DNA of 64,000 bases from positions 930,001 to 994,000 of the forward strand of contig NZ_JAAIKC010000001.1 in NCBI RefSeq assembly GCF_010820665.1, in the 5' to 3' direction. How positions within the stretch are numbered: the first letter of the stretch is position 1; every line of letters starts with the position of its first letter. A model generated the notes under the pieces. It was not told the DNA's origin and made no database searches. It saw only the letters and a list, made by a program, of their open reading frames with translations. The stretch is from Paenibacillus sp. SYP-B3998. GTDB taxonomy: Bacteria > Bacillota > Bacilli > Paenibacillales > NBRC-103111. Shown here in pieces: positions 44,146 to 53,063 of this stretch. Made by a program: the position numbers and the translations under genes.

Positions 44146-44700
44146 TTATAAGTTGGGATTACCAACCTGATTGGCATCGCTAGGGACAGGATTACTGGGC
44201 GGATTACGAATATCACGCGGAAGCTGAGGCATGATGCGACCCATGATATCTGCCATTTGCTCGGCGAATCCAGTAACGGGTCTTCCAGCTTTGACATTAT
44301 CGCGTATGTTGCGTAGGCGCTGATCTAGATCCAAATCTGCTGTAACAATGGCGTTCACGCCATAGGGATCTTTCTTTAGCGCTTCTGCTACCGAATATTT
44401 CACAGTACCGACTCTTGCTCGGTCCATATCTTTCTTAATGTTGATACCAACGACAGCCGTGTTCCCAAAAACTACGCAATGCGCGCTTTCGACCTGAGGA
44501 ATGCTGGTGGCCAGCTGCTCCAGACGTTCTGCAACTGCCTTGGAATCTTTAATTTCTAGTTTTTGCGGAGCGATTTGCTGCACTTTAACTTGATTTTTAG
44601 TTGGATCTTGAGGGGGGGCAGTACCATTTTTAGGCGCTTGACTACACCCGGTAGCGAGGGATAGTACCAGAAATATGAAGCAGATCATTCTCACTAGCAT
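44146..44700 (-). CDS. ylaJ: YhcN/YlaJ-family sporulation lipoprotein
   Basis: 184 residues with a lipoprotein signal (lipobox LATGC, Cys19). A linker and a domain (residues ~50-150) with SIPQVESAHCVVFGNTAVVGINIKKD follow; this pattern (GNTAVVGI) is the hallmark of YhcN/YlaJ spore lipoproteins, usually made in the forespore. The C-terminal tail is Pro/Asn-rich. It is convergent with the small gene at 43933. ATG 44700 is the longest start; GTG 44694 fits the AAGGA site better, so the exact start is open. Confidence 0.88.
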   Translation of the reverse strand: MLVRMICFIFLVLSLATGCSQAPKNGTAPPQDPTKNQVKVQQIAPQKLEIKDSKAVAERLEQLATSIPQVESAHCVVFGNTAVVGINIKKDMDRARVGTVKYSVAEALKKDPYGVNAIVTADLDLDQRLRNIRDNVKAGRPVTGFAEQMADIMGRIMPQLPRDIRNPPSNPVPSDANQVGNPNL

Positions 44701-44873
44701 CGTTCCTTTCTTTTCCTCGAATCTTGCGCTTAGTTTGTCCTACACAGTTAGGTTGTATGTACGAATCACTTGGATTGCAGGATATTGTGGCATGAGATTG
44801 ATTTGTTTGAATCAATATTGCATTGATTCTAATGACCAAAGATCTAACGCCAAATCTGGGAGGGGACACACAA

Positions 44874-46205
44874 ATGAGAAAAATTTACGTGTTAGATACC
44901 AATGTGCTGCTTCAGGATCCTAATGCATTATTCGCTTTCGAAGATAATGAAGTGGTCATACCTGCTGTGGTGTTGGAGGAAATCGATTCGAAAAAAAGAA
45001 ATGCGGACGAGATTGGACGAAATGCAAGACATGTGTCCAGATTATTGGATGGCCTTAGAACAAAGGGAAATTTATCAGATGGAATTACTCTCGAAAATGG
45101 GGGGAGTATTAAAGTAGAGTTAAATCATAGAAGCTTTGCAAAGTTACAGGAAACTTTTGCTGAACTTACGAATGATAATCGGATTCTTGCTGTTGCGCTC
45201 AATTATCACCTCGAGGAGAAAGAAAATGATCTCCCGAGACCTGTTGTAATCGTTAGCAAGGATACACTGGTAAGAATCAAAGCGGATGTGCTGGGCCTTA
45301 CTGCCCAAGATTATTTAACGGATCGTATTGTCGCACAAACGGACATGTACACAGGTTATTTAACCTTACATGTTCATCCATCCATTATTGATGAGTTTTA
45401 CTCATATCGCTTCTTAAGTGTGAACTCGCTACATGTGGGCTACACGCTTCATCCGCATGAGTTTGTTATTTTACGCGACGAGCTTGGAACTTCGAAATCA
45501 GCTTTGTTAAAAGTTGATGCAGATGGTAAGAAGCTGGAGCCGCTCTTTATGAGCAATGAGCCCATTTGGGGCATAGCGGCGCGTAATGCACAGCAGCGCA
45601 TGGCGCTTGAGTTACTGCTTAATGACGAAATTCCGCTTGTTACGATGACAGGGAAAGCGGGTACAGGGAAGACGCTGCTAACACTCGCAGCAGGCCTCAT
45701 GAAAATAGAAGATGACCATAAGTACAAAAAACTGTTAATCGCACGGCCTGTCGTCCCGATGGGCAAAGATATCGGTTATCTGCCTGGTGAAAAAGATGAG
45801 AAGCTGCGTCCATGGATGCAACCGATCTATGATAATTTGGAATATTTATTCGATACGAAAAAACCGGGTGATATTGAGAAAATATTGGCTGGACTTGGTA
45901 GTATCCAAGTAGAAGCTTTAACGTACATTCGAGGCCGCTCGATTCCAGGGCAATTCATTATTATTGATGAAGCACAGAATTTATCCAAGCACGAAGTGAA
46001 GACGATCGTCTCACGAGTTGGTGAAGGCAGTAAAATCGTTCTTCTCGGTGATCCTGATCAAATTGATCATCCATATCTGGACGCCTCTAGCAATGGCCTT
46101 ACCTATGTAGTAGAACGTTTTAAAGCAGAGGGAATTAGCGGCCACATTACGCTGGAACGCGGAGAACGTTCACACTTGGCTCAACTCGCTGCGGATTTAC
46201 TCTAA
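44874..46205 (+). CDS. ylaK: PIN domain-PhoH ATPase fusion (YlaK type)
   Basis: 443 residues. The N-terminal PIN nuclease domain (YVLDTNVLLQDPNAL, then the acidic EIDSKKRNADEIGRNAR and TNDNRILAVAL) occupies residues ~1-150. A PhoH ATPase follows with Walker A GKAGTGKTLL near 264 and Walker B FIIIDEAQNLS near 362. PIN-PhoH proteins act as RNases coupled to an RNA helicase. ATG 44874 follows GGGAGGGGA; the frame opening at 44823 lies before that site. Together with the single-domain PhoH at 549 the window holds two PhoH paralogues. Confidence 0.95.
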   Translation: MRKIYVLDTNVLLQDPNALFAFEDNEVVIPAVVLEEIDSKKRNADEIGRNARHVSRLLDGLRTKGNLSDGITLENGGSIKVELNHRSFAKLQETFAELTNDNRILAVALNYHLEEKENDLPRPVVIVSKDTLVRIKADVLGLTAQDYLTDRIVAQTDMYTGYLTLHVHPSIIDEFYSYRFLSVNSLHVGYTLHPHEFVILRDELGTSKSALLKVDADGKKLEPLFMSNEPIWGIAARNAQQRMALELLLNDEIPLVTMTGKAGTGKTLLTLAAGLMKIEDDHKYKKLLIARPVVPMGKDIGYLPGEKDEKLRPWMQPIYDNLEYLFDTKKPGDIEKILAGLGSIQVEALTYIRGRSIPGQFIIIDEAQNLSKHEVKTIVSRVGEGSKIVLLGDPDQIDHPYLDASSNGLTYVVERFKAEGISGHITLERGERSHLAQLAADLL

Positions 46206-46214
46206 TTTATGGAT

Positions 46215-46250
46215 AAAGCCCTCATCCAATCAAGGATGAGGGCTTTGTGT
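46215..46250. terminator. Bidirectional terminator
   Basis: AAAGCCCTCATCC (46215-46227) and GGATGAGGGCTTT (46234-46246) make a perfect 13-bp stem, serving the PIN-PhoH gene and the convergent minus-strand gene at 46254. Confidence 0.85.
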
Positions 46251-46253
46251 TGT

Positions 46254-46742
46254 CTAGGAAAGCATTTCAATTTGGCAACGGTAGGCCTTAGCTATGCCGT
46301 GCATCAATTCTTCCAGTTGTCGATCAACGATGTACACTTGTTGCTCTTGATGACTGAATTCAGCTAAAAGATGCTCTTGTATTTGCAACAGCGCTTGTTT
46401 AACATCGGACTGTTCACCTATCTGATTTACGCGAAACAAGCAGATAATCTTTTCATATAAATAAGCATGTTCAGAGCGACTAATGAAACCATAGTCACTG
46501 AATAACTCCGTGAGTTCAGCATCATCAGGCAGCAATCTAAGGTGCATGATTTCGGTTTCGATATGATAATGAGTCATAATATCCCATACTGCTTGCTGCT
46601 GCTGGGGGGTGTTGACAATGAGCATTTCTTTGTCTCTATCGAATAGCTCAACTTTACCGGCAAGCGCTTTAATAATTTGGGCGTAAAAACCCGGTGCTTT
46701 ACCTTCGGGTAAATCCATCAATAAACCAATCTTGGTTTCCAT
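46254..46742 (-). CDS. Unknown 162-residue protein
   Basis: Begins METKIGLLMDLPEGKAPGFYAQII after a GAGGAA site, so ATG 46742 is preferred over the frame's earlier ATG at 46772. It is a soluble acidic protein with two alpha/beta parts and no recognised motif. It is convergent with ylaK and shares its terminator. Function unknown. Confidence 0.7.
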   Translation of the reverse strand: METKIGLLMDLPEGKAPGFYAQIIKALAGKVELFDRDKEMLIVNTPQQQQAVWDIMTHYHIETEIMHLRLLPDDAELTELFSDYGFISRSEHAYLYEKIICLFRVNQIGEQSDVKQALLQIQEHLLAEFSHQEQQVYIVDRQLEELMHGIAKAYRCQIEMLS

Positions 46743-46824
46743 TTTCGATTTCCTCACTTTGATGTTTTGCATCCTATTATTATGAAAATGAGAAACGATT
46801 GCAAATTCGATTTAGCATCTTGTC

Positions 46825-47922
46825 TCACAGTGTGAGTTTTAATTTTACAACAGCTATACCATTCTTCGTTTCAACGCCAACGACATCTAAATAGCTCACT
46901 AATTTCTTGGGTATGAACCCAAGCTGAAATTCTTTCATGAAATCATCGATTGTTGTATCCGGCAATTGATAACCATTGAAGTCGAGTCGATCTACGAGGA
47001 AACGGACTTCATTCATGTCTGATTTTTCGACTAACAAAAATTTTCCTTGCATGGCAATTTGGATACTATTTTGTTTACCTTTTGCGATAATGTGGTCATC
47101 GGCAAACTCGAAATCTAAATTTTGCAGTAATTCATTTTTATTATGAAGATAAGCATTGAAATCCGTATCGCTTAGTGTAATAACGGGATTTTTAAAATTA
47201 GATAGATCTAAATATTTATTGTTGCTTTGCGTTACATATTGAGGAAGCTCATTAAATGCTGCTGATAAATTAGTTAAATAGTTTCTGAATAACGGCATGC
47301 CTTGTTCTTTCCATTGCGTGTTCAAGCTTTTAATTTGCTCTTCGATGATGTTGGCTTGTGCGCTGATCGCTAACTGTTTGTCTAACTCCTCTTGCAGACT
47401 AACAAGCCGTTCTCGTTGGTGCAAATAGTTATCCTTTGTTTTTTTGAGCTCTTCACGAGATGCAGCTAGACTCGTTTGTGAATTTTTTAGTTTTGTAAAA
47501 GAATCAGTAAAAGTAGATAAAGCTCGGTGATCGTTGTTGATAATCATTTGTAAATATTCAAACATTCTTAGTGCGTCGGCAAAAGAACTTACGGAGAACA
47601 CCAACATCCAGATTGAATCTCGATCTCCTGTATAATAAGCTCTGAGTACTGTGCCGGCATGTTTTCTTGTAGTTTCCACATCGCTGCTTTGTTTTGCGAT
47701 ATTTTGTTCATTCAGCTTGATTTGCTCAACGAAATTGGTATCTTGCTCATTTAAACGGATAAGCTCTTTATCTATCTCGTAAATAGTAAGCCCTTTTTGG
47801 ACAAGAGCTTTGGTTTCATCCGACGAATTAACAATTTCTTCGGCAAAAACCAATTGAGTTGAAGCTTTTAAGCTTAACAATGATATGATCAGCATAAGTA
47901 TGGCGGTTTTTTTATATTTCAT
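46825..47922 (-). CDS. Secreted coiled-coil protein, unknown
   Basis: 365 residues: a signal peptide (MKYKKTAILMLIISLLSLKAS, cleavage near residue 27 after VFA), then a long coiled coil (~50-190, Gln/Leu/Lys repeats such as LTKLKNSQTSLAASREELKKTK), then a beta-rich C-terminal domain (~250-365) with hydrophobic strands. The coiled coil is of the PcsB/CwlO type, which in related proteins engages FtsEX or cell-wall hydrolases. No hydrolase motif is present. Function unknown. Confidence 0.75.
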   Translation of the reverse strand: MKYKKTAILMLIISLLSLKASTQLVFAEEIVNSSDETKALVQKGLTIYEIDKELIRLNEQDTNFVEQIKLNEQNIAKQSSDVETTRKHAGTVLRAYYTGDRDSIWMLVFSVSSFADALRMFEYLQMIINNDHRALSTFTDSFTKLKNSQTSLAASREELKKTKDNYLHQRERLVSLQEELDKQLAISAQANIIEEQIKSLNTQWKEQGMPLFRNYLTNLSAAFNELPQYVTQSNNKYLDLSNFKNPVITLSDTDFNAYLHNKNELLQNLDFEFADDHIIAKGKQNSIQIAMQGKFLLVEKSDMNEVRFLVDRLDFNGYQLPDTTIDDFMKEFQLGFIPKKLVSYLDVVGVETKNGIAVVKLKLTL

Positions 47923-47975
47923 CTAACTTACTCTCCCCCTATAAACAGATTATCATATTTCTATTAAATGAAGCA

Positions 47976-48012
47976 CAAAAAAATACTTACCTCAAAAAAT
48001 GAGGTAAGTATT
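47976..48012 (-). terminator. Intrinsic terminator of the minus-strand lipoprotein gene
   Basis: AATACTTACCTC and GAGGTAAGTATT form a perfect 12-bp stem; on the minus strand a run of seven T follows. Confidence 0.9.
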
Positions 48013-48024
48013 CAAGAGTCACAT

Positions 48025-48993
48025 CTATTTTTTAGGAGGAGTGATAAGTTTAAGGACATCCTCGAAGTTTTTTACGTTTTTCGGCACTTCCTTCGTTAAG
48101 GCAGGTGCTTGATTGATCAGATCATACGTCTGGTGCAAGGTGATATGATTACTCGCAGCTTTGCTATCAGCCCCAATAATGGAGAAGTTGATATCAATCG
48201 ATTCGTCACGGATGAAGCCTTGATCATCAATAGCTACAATCCACTTACCAGGCGCTTGTAATTGCAATGCGTTTGGTTGTGCTTTTTTTAGCTGTTCAGC
48301 CTTATCGGCAGATATCAAACCATTATTTTGCAATAAACTAATGAGTTCAGGTAATTTTGCTTGCAGCATCGTATTTAGTTCTTTTTCATTTTTGCTTGTT
48401 AACTCGATACTGATTGATTTTGCTGCTGTTCCATCTTTGAGTTTGATGGGAGCCTTCTCTTGTTTATACCATTTGGCATCCGTAGCGCTGAAAATCAAAC
48501 CAGCAAGTGTTGAAGTCAATTGAGAGGTATTTCTTAAACTGTCAAGCGTTAAAGGTGTTTTGCTGCTTTGACTCATTTTTTGCATATCGATAGCATAATA
48601 CTCATCAGCCGTTTTATTTAGAGCTGGCATATTGAAATACAATTTGCTATCTTTAATGAGAACTGGGATCTCAAAAGGGGAAGACGAGCCCTTCGGCGTT
48701 AATTTCAAGTCAGTTTGGAATTGTACGAGATCGGCATTACTAATGCCTTTCCATTCAATCGTGCTTTCTCTAATGAGGGACAACAATCCATTCGTTAAAG
48801 GATTAGATGACTTTAGTAAAGTATCGCTGATGGATAAAGTCGTACTACCGTCAAATGCGTAGGATTTCATTTCTTTCTGTTTGTTTATTGATTGTTCAAC
48901 TGCTTCTTTAACCTTAGAATTGTCTGTACATGCTGTTAACGATGTCACGCTGAGTGCCGCAACCACCGTTAAGGTAACCCATTTCTTGGACAT
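48025..48993 (-). CDS. Lipoprotein, unknown (DUF6612-like layout)
   Basis: 322 residues starting MSKKWVTLTVVAALS, with lipobox LTAC (Cys22). It is an all-beta, Ser/Thr/Lys-rich secreted protein with paired sheets like LppX/LolA-type substrate carriers (STTLSISDTLL, AKWYKQEKAPIKLKDGTAAKSISIEL). AAGGAG lies before this ATG; the frame opens 66 bases earlier. It may bind a lipid or polymer, but this is an inference from the fold type only. Function unknown. Confidence 0.8.
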   Translation of the reverse strand: MSKKWVTLTVVAALSVTSLTACTDNSKVKEAVEQSINKQKEMKSYAFDGSTTLSISDTLLKSSNPLTNGLLSLIRESTIEWKGISNADLVQFQTDLKLTPKGSSSPFEIPVLIKDSKLYFNMPALNKTADEYYAIDMQKMSQSSKTPLTLDSLRNTSQLTSTLAGLIFSATDAKWYKQEKAPIKLKDGTAAKSISIELTSKNEKELNTMLQAKLPELISLLQNNGLISADKAEQLKKAQPNALQLQAPGKWIVAIDDQGFIRDESIDINFSIIGADSKAASNHITLHQTYDLINQAPALTKEVPKNVKNFEDVLKLITPPKK

Positions 48994-49083
48994 GCTATTA
49001 TGTCTCTCCTTCCGTAAATGCTTCTTCATTATAAAGGTTATCTGTTGTTTTGTCTTCAAGTAAAGAATTGGAGGGACTATCGT

Positions 49084-50208
49084 TTGAATACACAGTTAGG
49101 ACATCTGGATATTGTCTATCAGCTAAAAACTGCAATTCGTAAGACGGAAAAACAAATGATCACTTTCCGCGATTATATGGATATTTGTTTATACAGTGAA
49201 CCCAATGGCTATTACCGAAATGCACGATTGAAAATAGGTAAGGACGGTGACTTCTACACCAGTTCTTCCATAGGCTCTGTAATGGGAGAGGTGTTGGCTT
49301 CATTCATTATCAAACAAATCCAAACGAATGAACACCGAGACAGTCCCATTCAACTTGTTGAGTGGGGAGGAGGAAATGGGCGTTTAGCGCTTCACTTACT
49401 AGATGAAATCAAGGGAATTGCCTCGGAGATATACGAACGATTGTCTTACACAATGATTGAATCAAGCGGCTATCATCGACAAGCTCAGAGAGAGACGTTG
49501 GAATCTCATGCTGCAAGGGTTAGATTTCTAAGTGAAGAAGAATGGTTCTCTAATCACCCGACTGATGGCGTCTATGTTCTTGCGAATGAGCTGTTGGATG
49601 CTTTTCCAGTTCACAGAGTTCGTTACCAGGATGAGAAATATTGCGAGTCTTTTGTCGTCTGGAACGAACAAGTGCAAGCCTTCGAAGAGAGTTGGATATT
49701 CCTTGATTCGAAGCCCTTATTAGACTATATTGCGCGTTTAAACGTTCAATGGATAGATGGACAAATCTTTGAGGTGAATCTGGCGGCGGAAACATGGCTA
49801 AGCACAGTGGTTAAGCAAATTAGCAGTGGAAGTATTATTATTATTGATTATGGGGATGACAAGGATGAGATTTACAGCGCTCATCGACAGCAAGGCACTC
49901 TGATGTGCTACCGCAAACATCAAGCCCATGGGAATCCTTTTATGTACCAAGGGGATCAAGACATTACATCTCATGTGAATTTTACTTCTTGTATGGATAT
50001 CATCCTCCAAAATGGATTCAAAGAATTTACACTGCAAACGCAACGCGAATTTTTAGTTGAGCATGGGGTTTTACAAAAGCTTCAAAATCATTTCGATCCA
50101 AATCCATTCAGTGATATTTCCAAGCGAAACAGAGCGATTCGTCAACTGCTGCTGAGCGATAAGATGAGTGAGCTGTTTAAAGTGCTTGTCGCAATAAAAA
50201 AAAGGTGA
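49084..50208 (+). CDS. MidA/NDUFAF7-family SAM-dependent methyltransferase (DUF185)
   Basis: 374 residues from TTG 49084, 8 bases after GGAGGG. It shows the family marks ITFRDYMDICLYSEPNGYY near residue 22, DFYTSSSIGSVMGE near 54, and the SAM-site VEWGGGNGRLALHLL near 89, followed by VLANELLDAFPVHRV. MidA methylates arginine of a complex I subunit in mitochondria; bacterial homologs have unknown substrates. It is divergent to the lipoprotein gene and convergent with the DUF2626 gene. Confidence 0.85.
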   Translation: MNTQLGHLDIVYQLKTAIRKTEKQMITFRDYMDICLYSEPNGYYRNARLKIGKDGDFYTSSSIGSVMGEVLASFIIKQIQTNEHRDSPIQLVEWGGGNGRLALHLLDEIKGIASEIYERLSYTMIESSGYHRQAQRETLESHAARVRFLSEEEWFSNHPTDGVYVLANELLDAFPVHRVRYQDEKYCESFVVWNEQVQAFEESWIFLDSKPLLDYIARLNVQWIDGQIFEVNLAAETWLSTVVKQISSGSIIIIDYGDDKDEIYSAHRQQGTLMCYRKHQAHGNPFMYQGDQDITSHVNFTSCMDIILQNGFKEFTLQTQREFLVEHGVLQKLQNHFDPNPFSDISKRNRAIRQLLLSDKMSELFKVLVAIKKR

Positions 50209-50240
50209 CCCGATTGTTTATCAATCGGAGCACCTTTTTG
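50199..50240. terminator. Bidirectional terminator overlapping the methyltransferase stop
   Basis: AAAGGTG/CACCTTT and CCGATTG/CAATCGG form a stacked stem with a small interruption; T-runs lie on both strands. It ends the MidA gene and the DUF2626 gene. Confidence 0.8.
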
Positions 50241-50265
50241 CTTTTTTTGTTGTAGGTTTGTCGAA

Positions 50266-50496
50266 TTATACGGACATTTTGAAAAATGACCAGTAAGTGA
50301 ATCCGCCAAAGGAAATAATCATGTATCCCCAGAACAACAATATGTAAGTGCGTTCTGACAAGCGCATATAGCCTAGAATGACGAATACGGCTGTTTGGAA
50401 AAAGAAAATCAGAGACATTGGAATCATATCTCCAGCCAAGCTCATCAAAGCGATTACAAGTGTCCAAAAACCTAGAACCCGAAACATGCGATCCAT
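50266..50496 (-). CDS. DUF2626 (YqgY-like) small membrane protein
   Basis: 76 residues starting MDRMFRVLGFW, with three short helices (~7-24, ~28-46, ~53-72). This matches the YqgY/DUF2626 family of Bacillales, of unknown function. The open frame starts at 50523, but the family N-terminus is the MDRMFRV Met at 50496, with GGGGGATA some 12 bases upstream. Confidence 0.8.
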   Translation of the reverse strand: MDRMFRVLGFWTLVIALMSLAGDMIPMSLIFFFQTAVFVILGYMRLSERTYILLFWGYMIISFGGFTYWSFFKMSV

Positions 50497-50734
50497 TCTC
50501 GTTATATCCCCCTTTCTTACCACGTTGCACTTTTACTACATCACATTATACCTTTTGAAGAGAATCGTGTAAACCGTCAAAAGGTGACGAAATTAAAAAC
50601 ATTTCAACACTTAAGAGTAGTATACCTTTTTATCGGAATCTCATGTATGAGCGTCAAAAAATTTGGCAATACCATTTAGTATCAAATAGATTCTATGAAC
50701 TCTAGTATGGGCATAGAAATAGTAATAATGGCAC

Positions 50735-50771
50735 GAATCAATTTATACATTTACTCCCTACGAATTGATTC
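50735..50771. repeat. Inverted repeat upstream of the RsfA-type gene
   Basis: GAATCAATT (50735-50743) and AATTGATTC (50763-50771) are perfect 9-bp inverted copies separated by 19 bases, about 40 bases before the regulator start. The remaining 50497-50811 holds no gene or clear promoter. It may be an operator or a leader hairpin. Confidence 0.5.
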
Positions 50772-50811
50772 TCTTTATGCATCTGCACATTAAGTTAGGA
50801 GGATTGGCCTT

Positions 50812-51462
50812 ATGTCGGCAATTAGACAAGATGCTTGGAGCGATGAAGACGATTTGATTTTAGCAGAGGTGACGCTGCGTCATATTCGTGAAGGAAGCAC
50901 GCAATTATCCGCGTTTGAAGAGGTTGGGGAACGCATTGGTCGTACGGCCGCAGCATGTGGATTTCGCTGGAATAGTTTTGTGAGAAAGAAATATGAAGCA
51001 GCCATTCAGATAGCAAAAGCACAAAGGCAAAAAAGAACGCAGCTCAAAAAACACGCGGCTGTCAGTATCTCGGGTTCTTCGATTTCTTTGTTTGATGCCC
51101 CCGAATTAAATGCAAGCAAGCTGGAGTCTTTTACGGAGGAAACACTTTCAATTGATGCTGTCATAAGGTTTCTTCGCCATTGGAGAAGCACATATCAAGA
51201 TATGAACAGGCATATCAAAAGTTTAGAAAAAGAATTGCATGACAAGGAAGACGAACTAGATAAGCTGGGCAGAGAGAATGACAAGTTAAATAAACAAGTC
51301 AATGAAGTGGAAACCGATTATCGTGTGGTGAATGATGATTATAAAGCATTAATTCAGATTATGGATCGCGCACGGAAAATGGCGTTTCTTGTCGAAGAAG
51401 AAGAGGAGGAAAAGCCGCGGTTTAAGATGGATGCGAATGGGAATTTAGAAAGAGTAGACTAA
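50812..51462 (+). CDS. ylbO: RsfA/YlbO-family prespore transcription factor
   Basis: 216 residues. The N-terminal ~65 residues are a Myb/SANT-like DNA-binding domain (WSDEDDLILAEVTLRHIREGSTQL and FEEVGERIGRTAAACGFRWNSFV), the mark of RsfA-type regulators of the forespore. A coiled coil (~125-190) rich in Lys/Glu/Asp follows. TTAGGAGGAT precedes the ATG. It is followed by panE as ylbO-ylbQ in B. subtilis, in front of the bshC-mraZ division region. Expression is likely sporulation-dependent. Confidence 0.88.
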   Translation: MSAIRQDAWSDEDDLILAEVTLRHIREGSTQLSAFEEVGERIGRTAAACGFRWNSFVRKKYEAAIQIAKAQRQKRTQLKKHAAVSISGSSISLFDAPELNASKLESFTEETLSIDAVIRFLRHWRSTYQDMNRHIKSLEKELHDKEDELDKLGRENDKLNKQVNEVETDYRVVNDDYKALIQIMDRARKMAFLVEEEEEEKPRFKMDANGNLERVD

Positions 51463-51623
51463 TGGTTTGCATTATTGTTAATATGAAAGCTTCGGTGGGA
51501 GGGCGACCTTTTGCACTGGAGCTTTTTTTATTGAAGTTTTTGCGGTCTTTCGAGATATATGGATGCGGTGGTATAATGGATGCGATTTGAAGTGGCGAAA
51601 AGCGGGGGGGGGATTCCAACTAA

Positions 51624-52586
51624 ATGCGAATTATGATTGTAGGTGCAGGTTCTCTGGGGTTATTATTTGCTGCCAAGTTGTCTGCCGTATGTGAACAGAT
51701 TATTGTAGTAACAAGAACGATAGAGCAAGCTGTGACGCTTAAAGAGCGCGGCATCTTTGTATTAGATGAAACAACAACTGAACGAAACAAGTCAATGGGT
51801 TTGGACATTCAGTATAACAGTTATATAGAAGATAGTAGGAATCCGATGTTTGACATGCAAGCAAACGAGGTATGTCTCGATTATGTATTTCTGATGGTTA
51901 AGCAACCTGCGATTACCTCCGAAATGATTACGTATGTAAAATCACGTATGTCATCAACAACGGTTTTGATCTGTATTCAAAATGGTGTGGGACACGAGGA
52001 AAGGTTATCGGAAGCGATAGGAAAGAATCGATTGTTGTTAGCAGTCACGACGGAAGGGGCGAGAAAGGAGAGGGCTAACGAGGTTTTTCATACTGGGCAA
52101 GGCGTTACATACATGGGGAGTTTGACTCAAAATGACGGACCTGCCTGGTCAACGCAAATTTTATTACGAGATTTGTTAAAGGAGGCAGGATTTGAGACAA
52201 TCATGTCGAAAGACATGAAGGTACGAATTTGGAGTAAGCTAATCATGAATGCGGTGATAAATCCGCTTACTGCAATTTTGCGTGTGAGAAATGGAGAACT
52301 AGTGAATTCACCATGGGCCCAATTACTTATGCGGCAACTTTATGAAGAAGCTTTGCTCGTTGCGAAAGCGAAAGATGTCGAACTTCCGGCTGAGCTTTGG
52401 GAAACGTTGCTGCAGGTATGTAGGGCTACGGAGCAGAATCACTCCTCCATGTTGCAGGATCTTATGCAAGCCCGGGGCACAGAAATTGACAGCATGAATG
52501 GCAGCTTGCTACGAATGGCGGAAGAATTGAAGCTTGAGCTTGCTGTCAACAAAATCGTGTATCATTTTGTGAAAGCCCTTGAATAA
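51624..52586 (+). CDS. panE: 2-dehydropantoate 2-reductase (ketopantoate reductase)
   Basis: 320 residues. The N-terminal Rossmann motif MRIMIVGAGSLGLLFAAKL binds NADPH. MVKQPAITSEM and CIQNGVGHEE contain the family's conserved Lys and Asn positions, and the C-terminal ApbA domain shows WSKLIMNAVINPLTAIL near residue 210. It reduces ketopantoate for pantothenate (coenzyme A) synthesis. GCGGGGGGGG lies upstream. It corresponds to ylbQ in Bacillus and is followed by a DUF3397 membrane gene. Confidence 0.93.
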   Translation: MRIMIVGAGSLGLLFAAKLSAVCEQIIVVTRTIEQAVTLKERGIFVLDETTTERNKSMGLDIQYNSYIEDSRNPMFDMQANEVCLDYVFLMVKQPAITSEMITYVKSRMSSTTVLICIQNGVGHEERLSEAIGKNRLLLAVTTEGARKERANEVFHTGQGVTYMGSLTQNDGPAWSTQILLRDLLKEAGFETIMSKDMKVRIWSKLIMNAVINPLTAILRVRNGELVNSPWAQLLMRQLYEEALLVAKAKDVELPAELWETLLQVCRATEQNHSSMLQDLMQARGTEIDSMNGSLLRMAEELKLELAVNKIVYHFVKALE

Positions 52587-52601
52587 GTAGGTGTGAGTTG
52601 G

Positions 52602-53000
52602 ATGAGTGGATTTATTGATTTTTTATTGAATATTTATGCATTTCTTGCAGTGGCTCCATTTATAACTTTTGTTGTGCTATGGTTCCTTGTTTATTTGCTT
52701 CTAAAAGATAAGAAGATGGCAACAAGGCTTACGATGGATTTAACGACGGTTTTCTTAATTGGATCGGTCTCCATCATGTGGAATCAATTATTTCATTCTA
52801 CCTTCGGTTTTTGGCTAATCGTGCTTGTTTTATTAATTGCCTTTGGCATGATTGGCGGTTATCAAACCCATCTCAAAGGCAAAACCGATCTATTAAAAGT
52901 AAGTCGCGTAGTTTGGAGAATAACCTTCTTGGGGCTTTCAGCTATGTACATTGTTTTATTCTTCCTGAATATCGGGAAAAACTTAATAATCTCGACCTAA
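52602..53000 (+). CDS. DUF3397 membrane protein
   Basis: 132 residues with four helices and a basic central loop (LLLKDKKMATRLTMDLTTVFLIGS, YQTHLKGKTDLLKVSRVVWR), the pattern of DUF3397 proteins encoded near bshC in Bacillales. ATG 52602 or GTG 52593 are possible; AGGTG at 52589 fits the ATG. It follows panE by 15 bases, so one transcript. Function unknown. Confidence 0.8.
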   Translation: MSGFIDFLLNIYAFLAVAPFITFVVLWFLVYLLLKDKKMATRLTMDLTTVFLIGSVSIMWNQLFHSTFGFWLIVLVLLIAFGMIGGYQTHLKGKTDLLKVSRVVWRITFLGLSAMYIVLFFLNIGKNLIIST

Positions 53001-53022
53001 CGAATTAAGAAAATGCTTACAT

Positions 53023-53063
53023 TTCTCAAGAAACGCGGTTCAATTGTAATAATTTCTTGAGAA
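53023..53063. repeat. Inverted repeat upstream of oppA
   Basis: TTCTCAAGAAA (53023-53033) and TTTCTTGAGAA (53053-53063) are perfect 11-bp inverted copies with a 19-base gap. No T-run follows, so it is not a clear terminator; it may be a regulatory site of the opp operon or a 3'-end structure of the DUF3397 transcript. The 376-base gap 53001-53376 otherwise holds only the promoter below. Confidence 0.5.
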
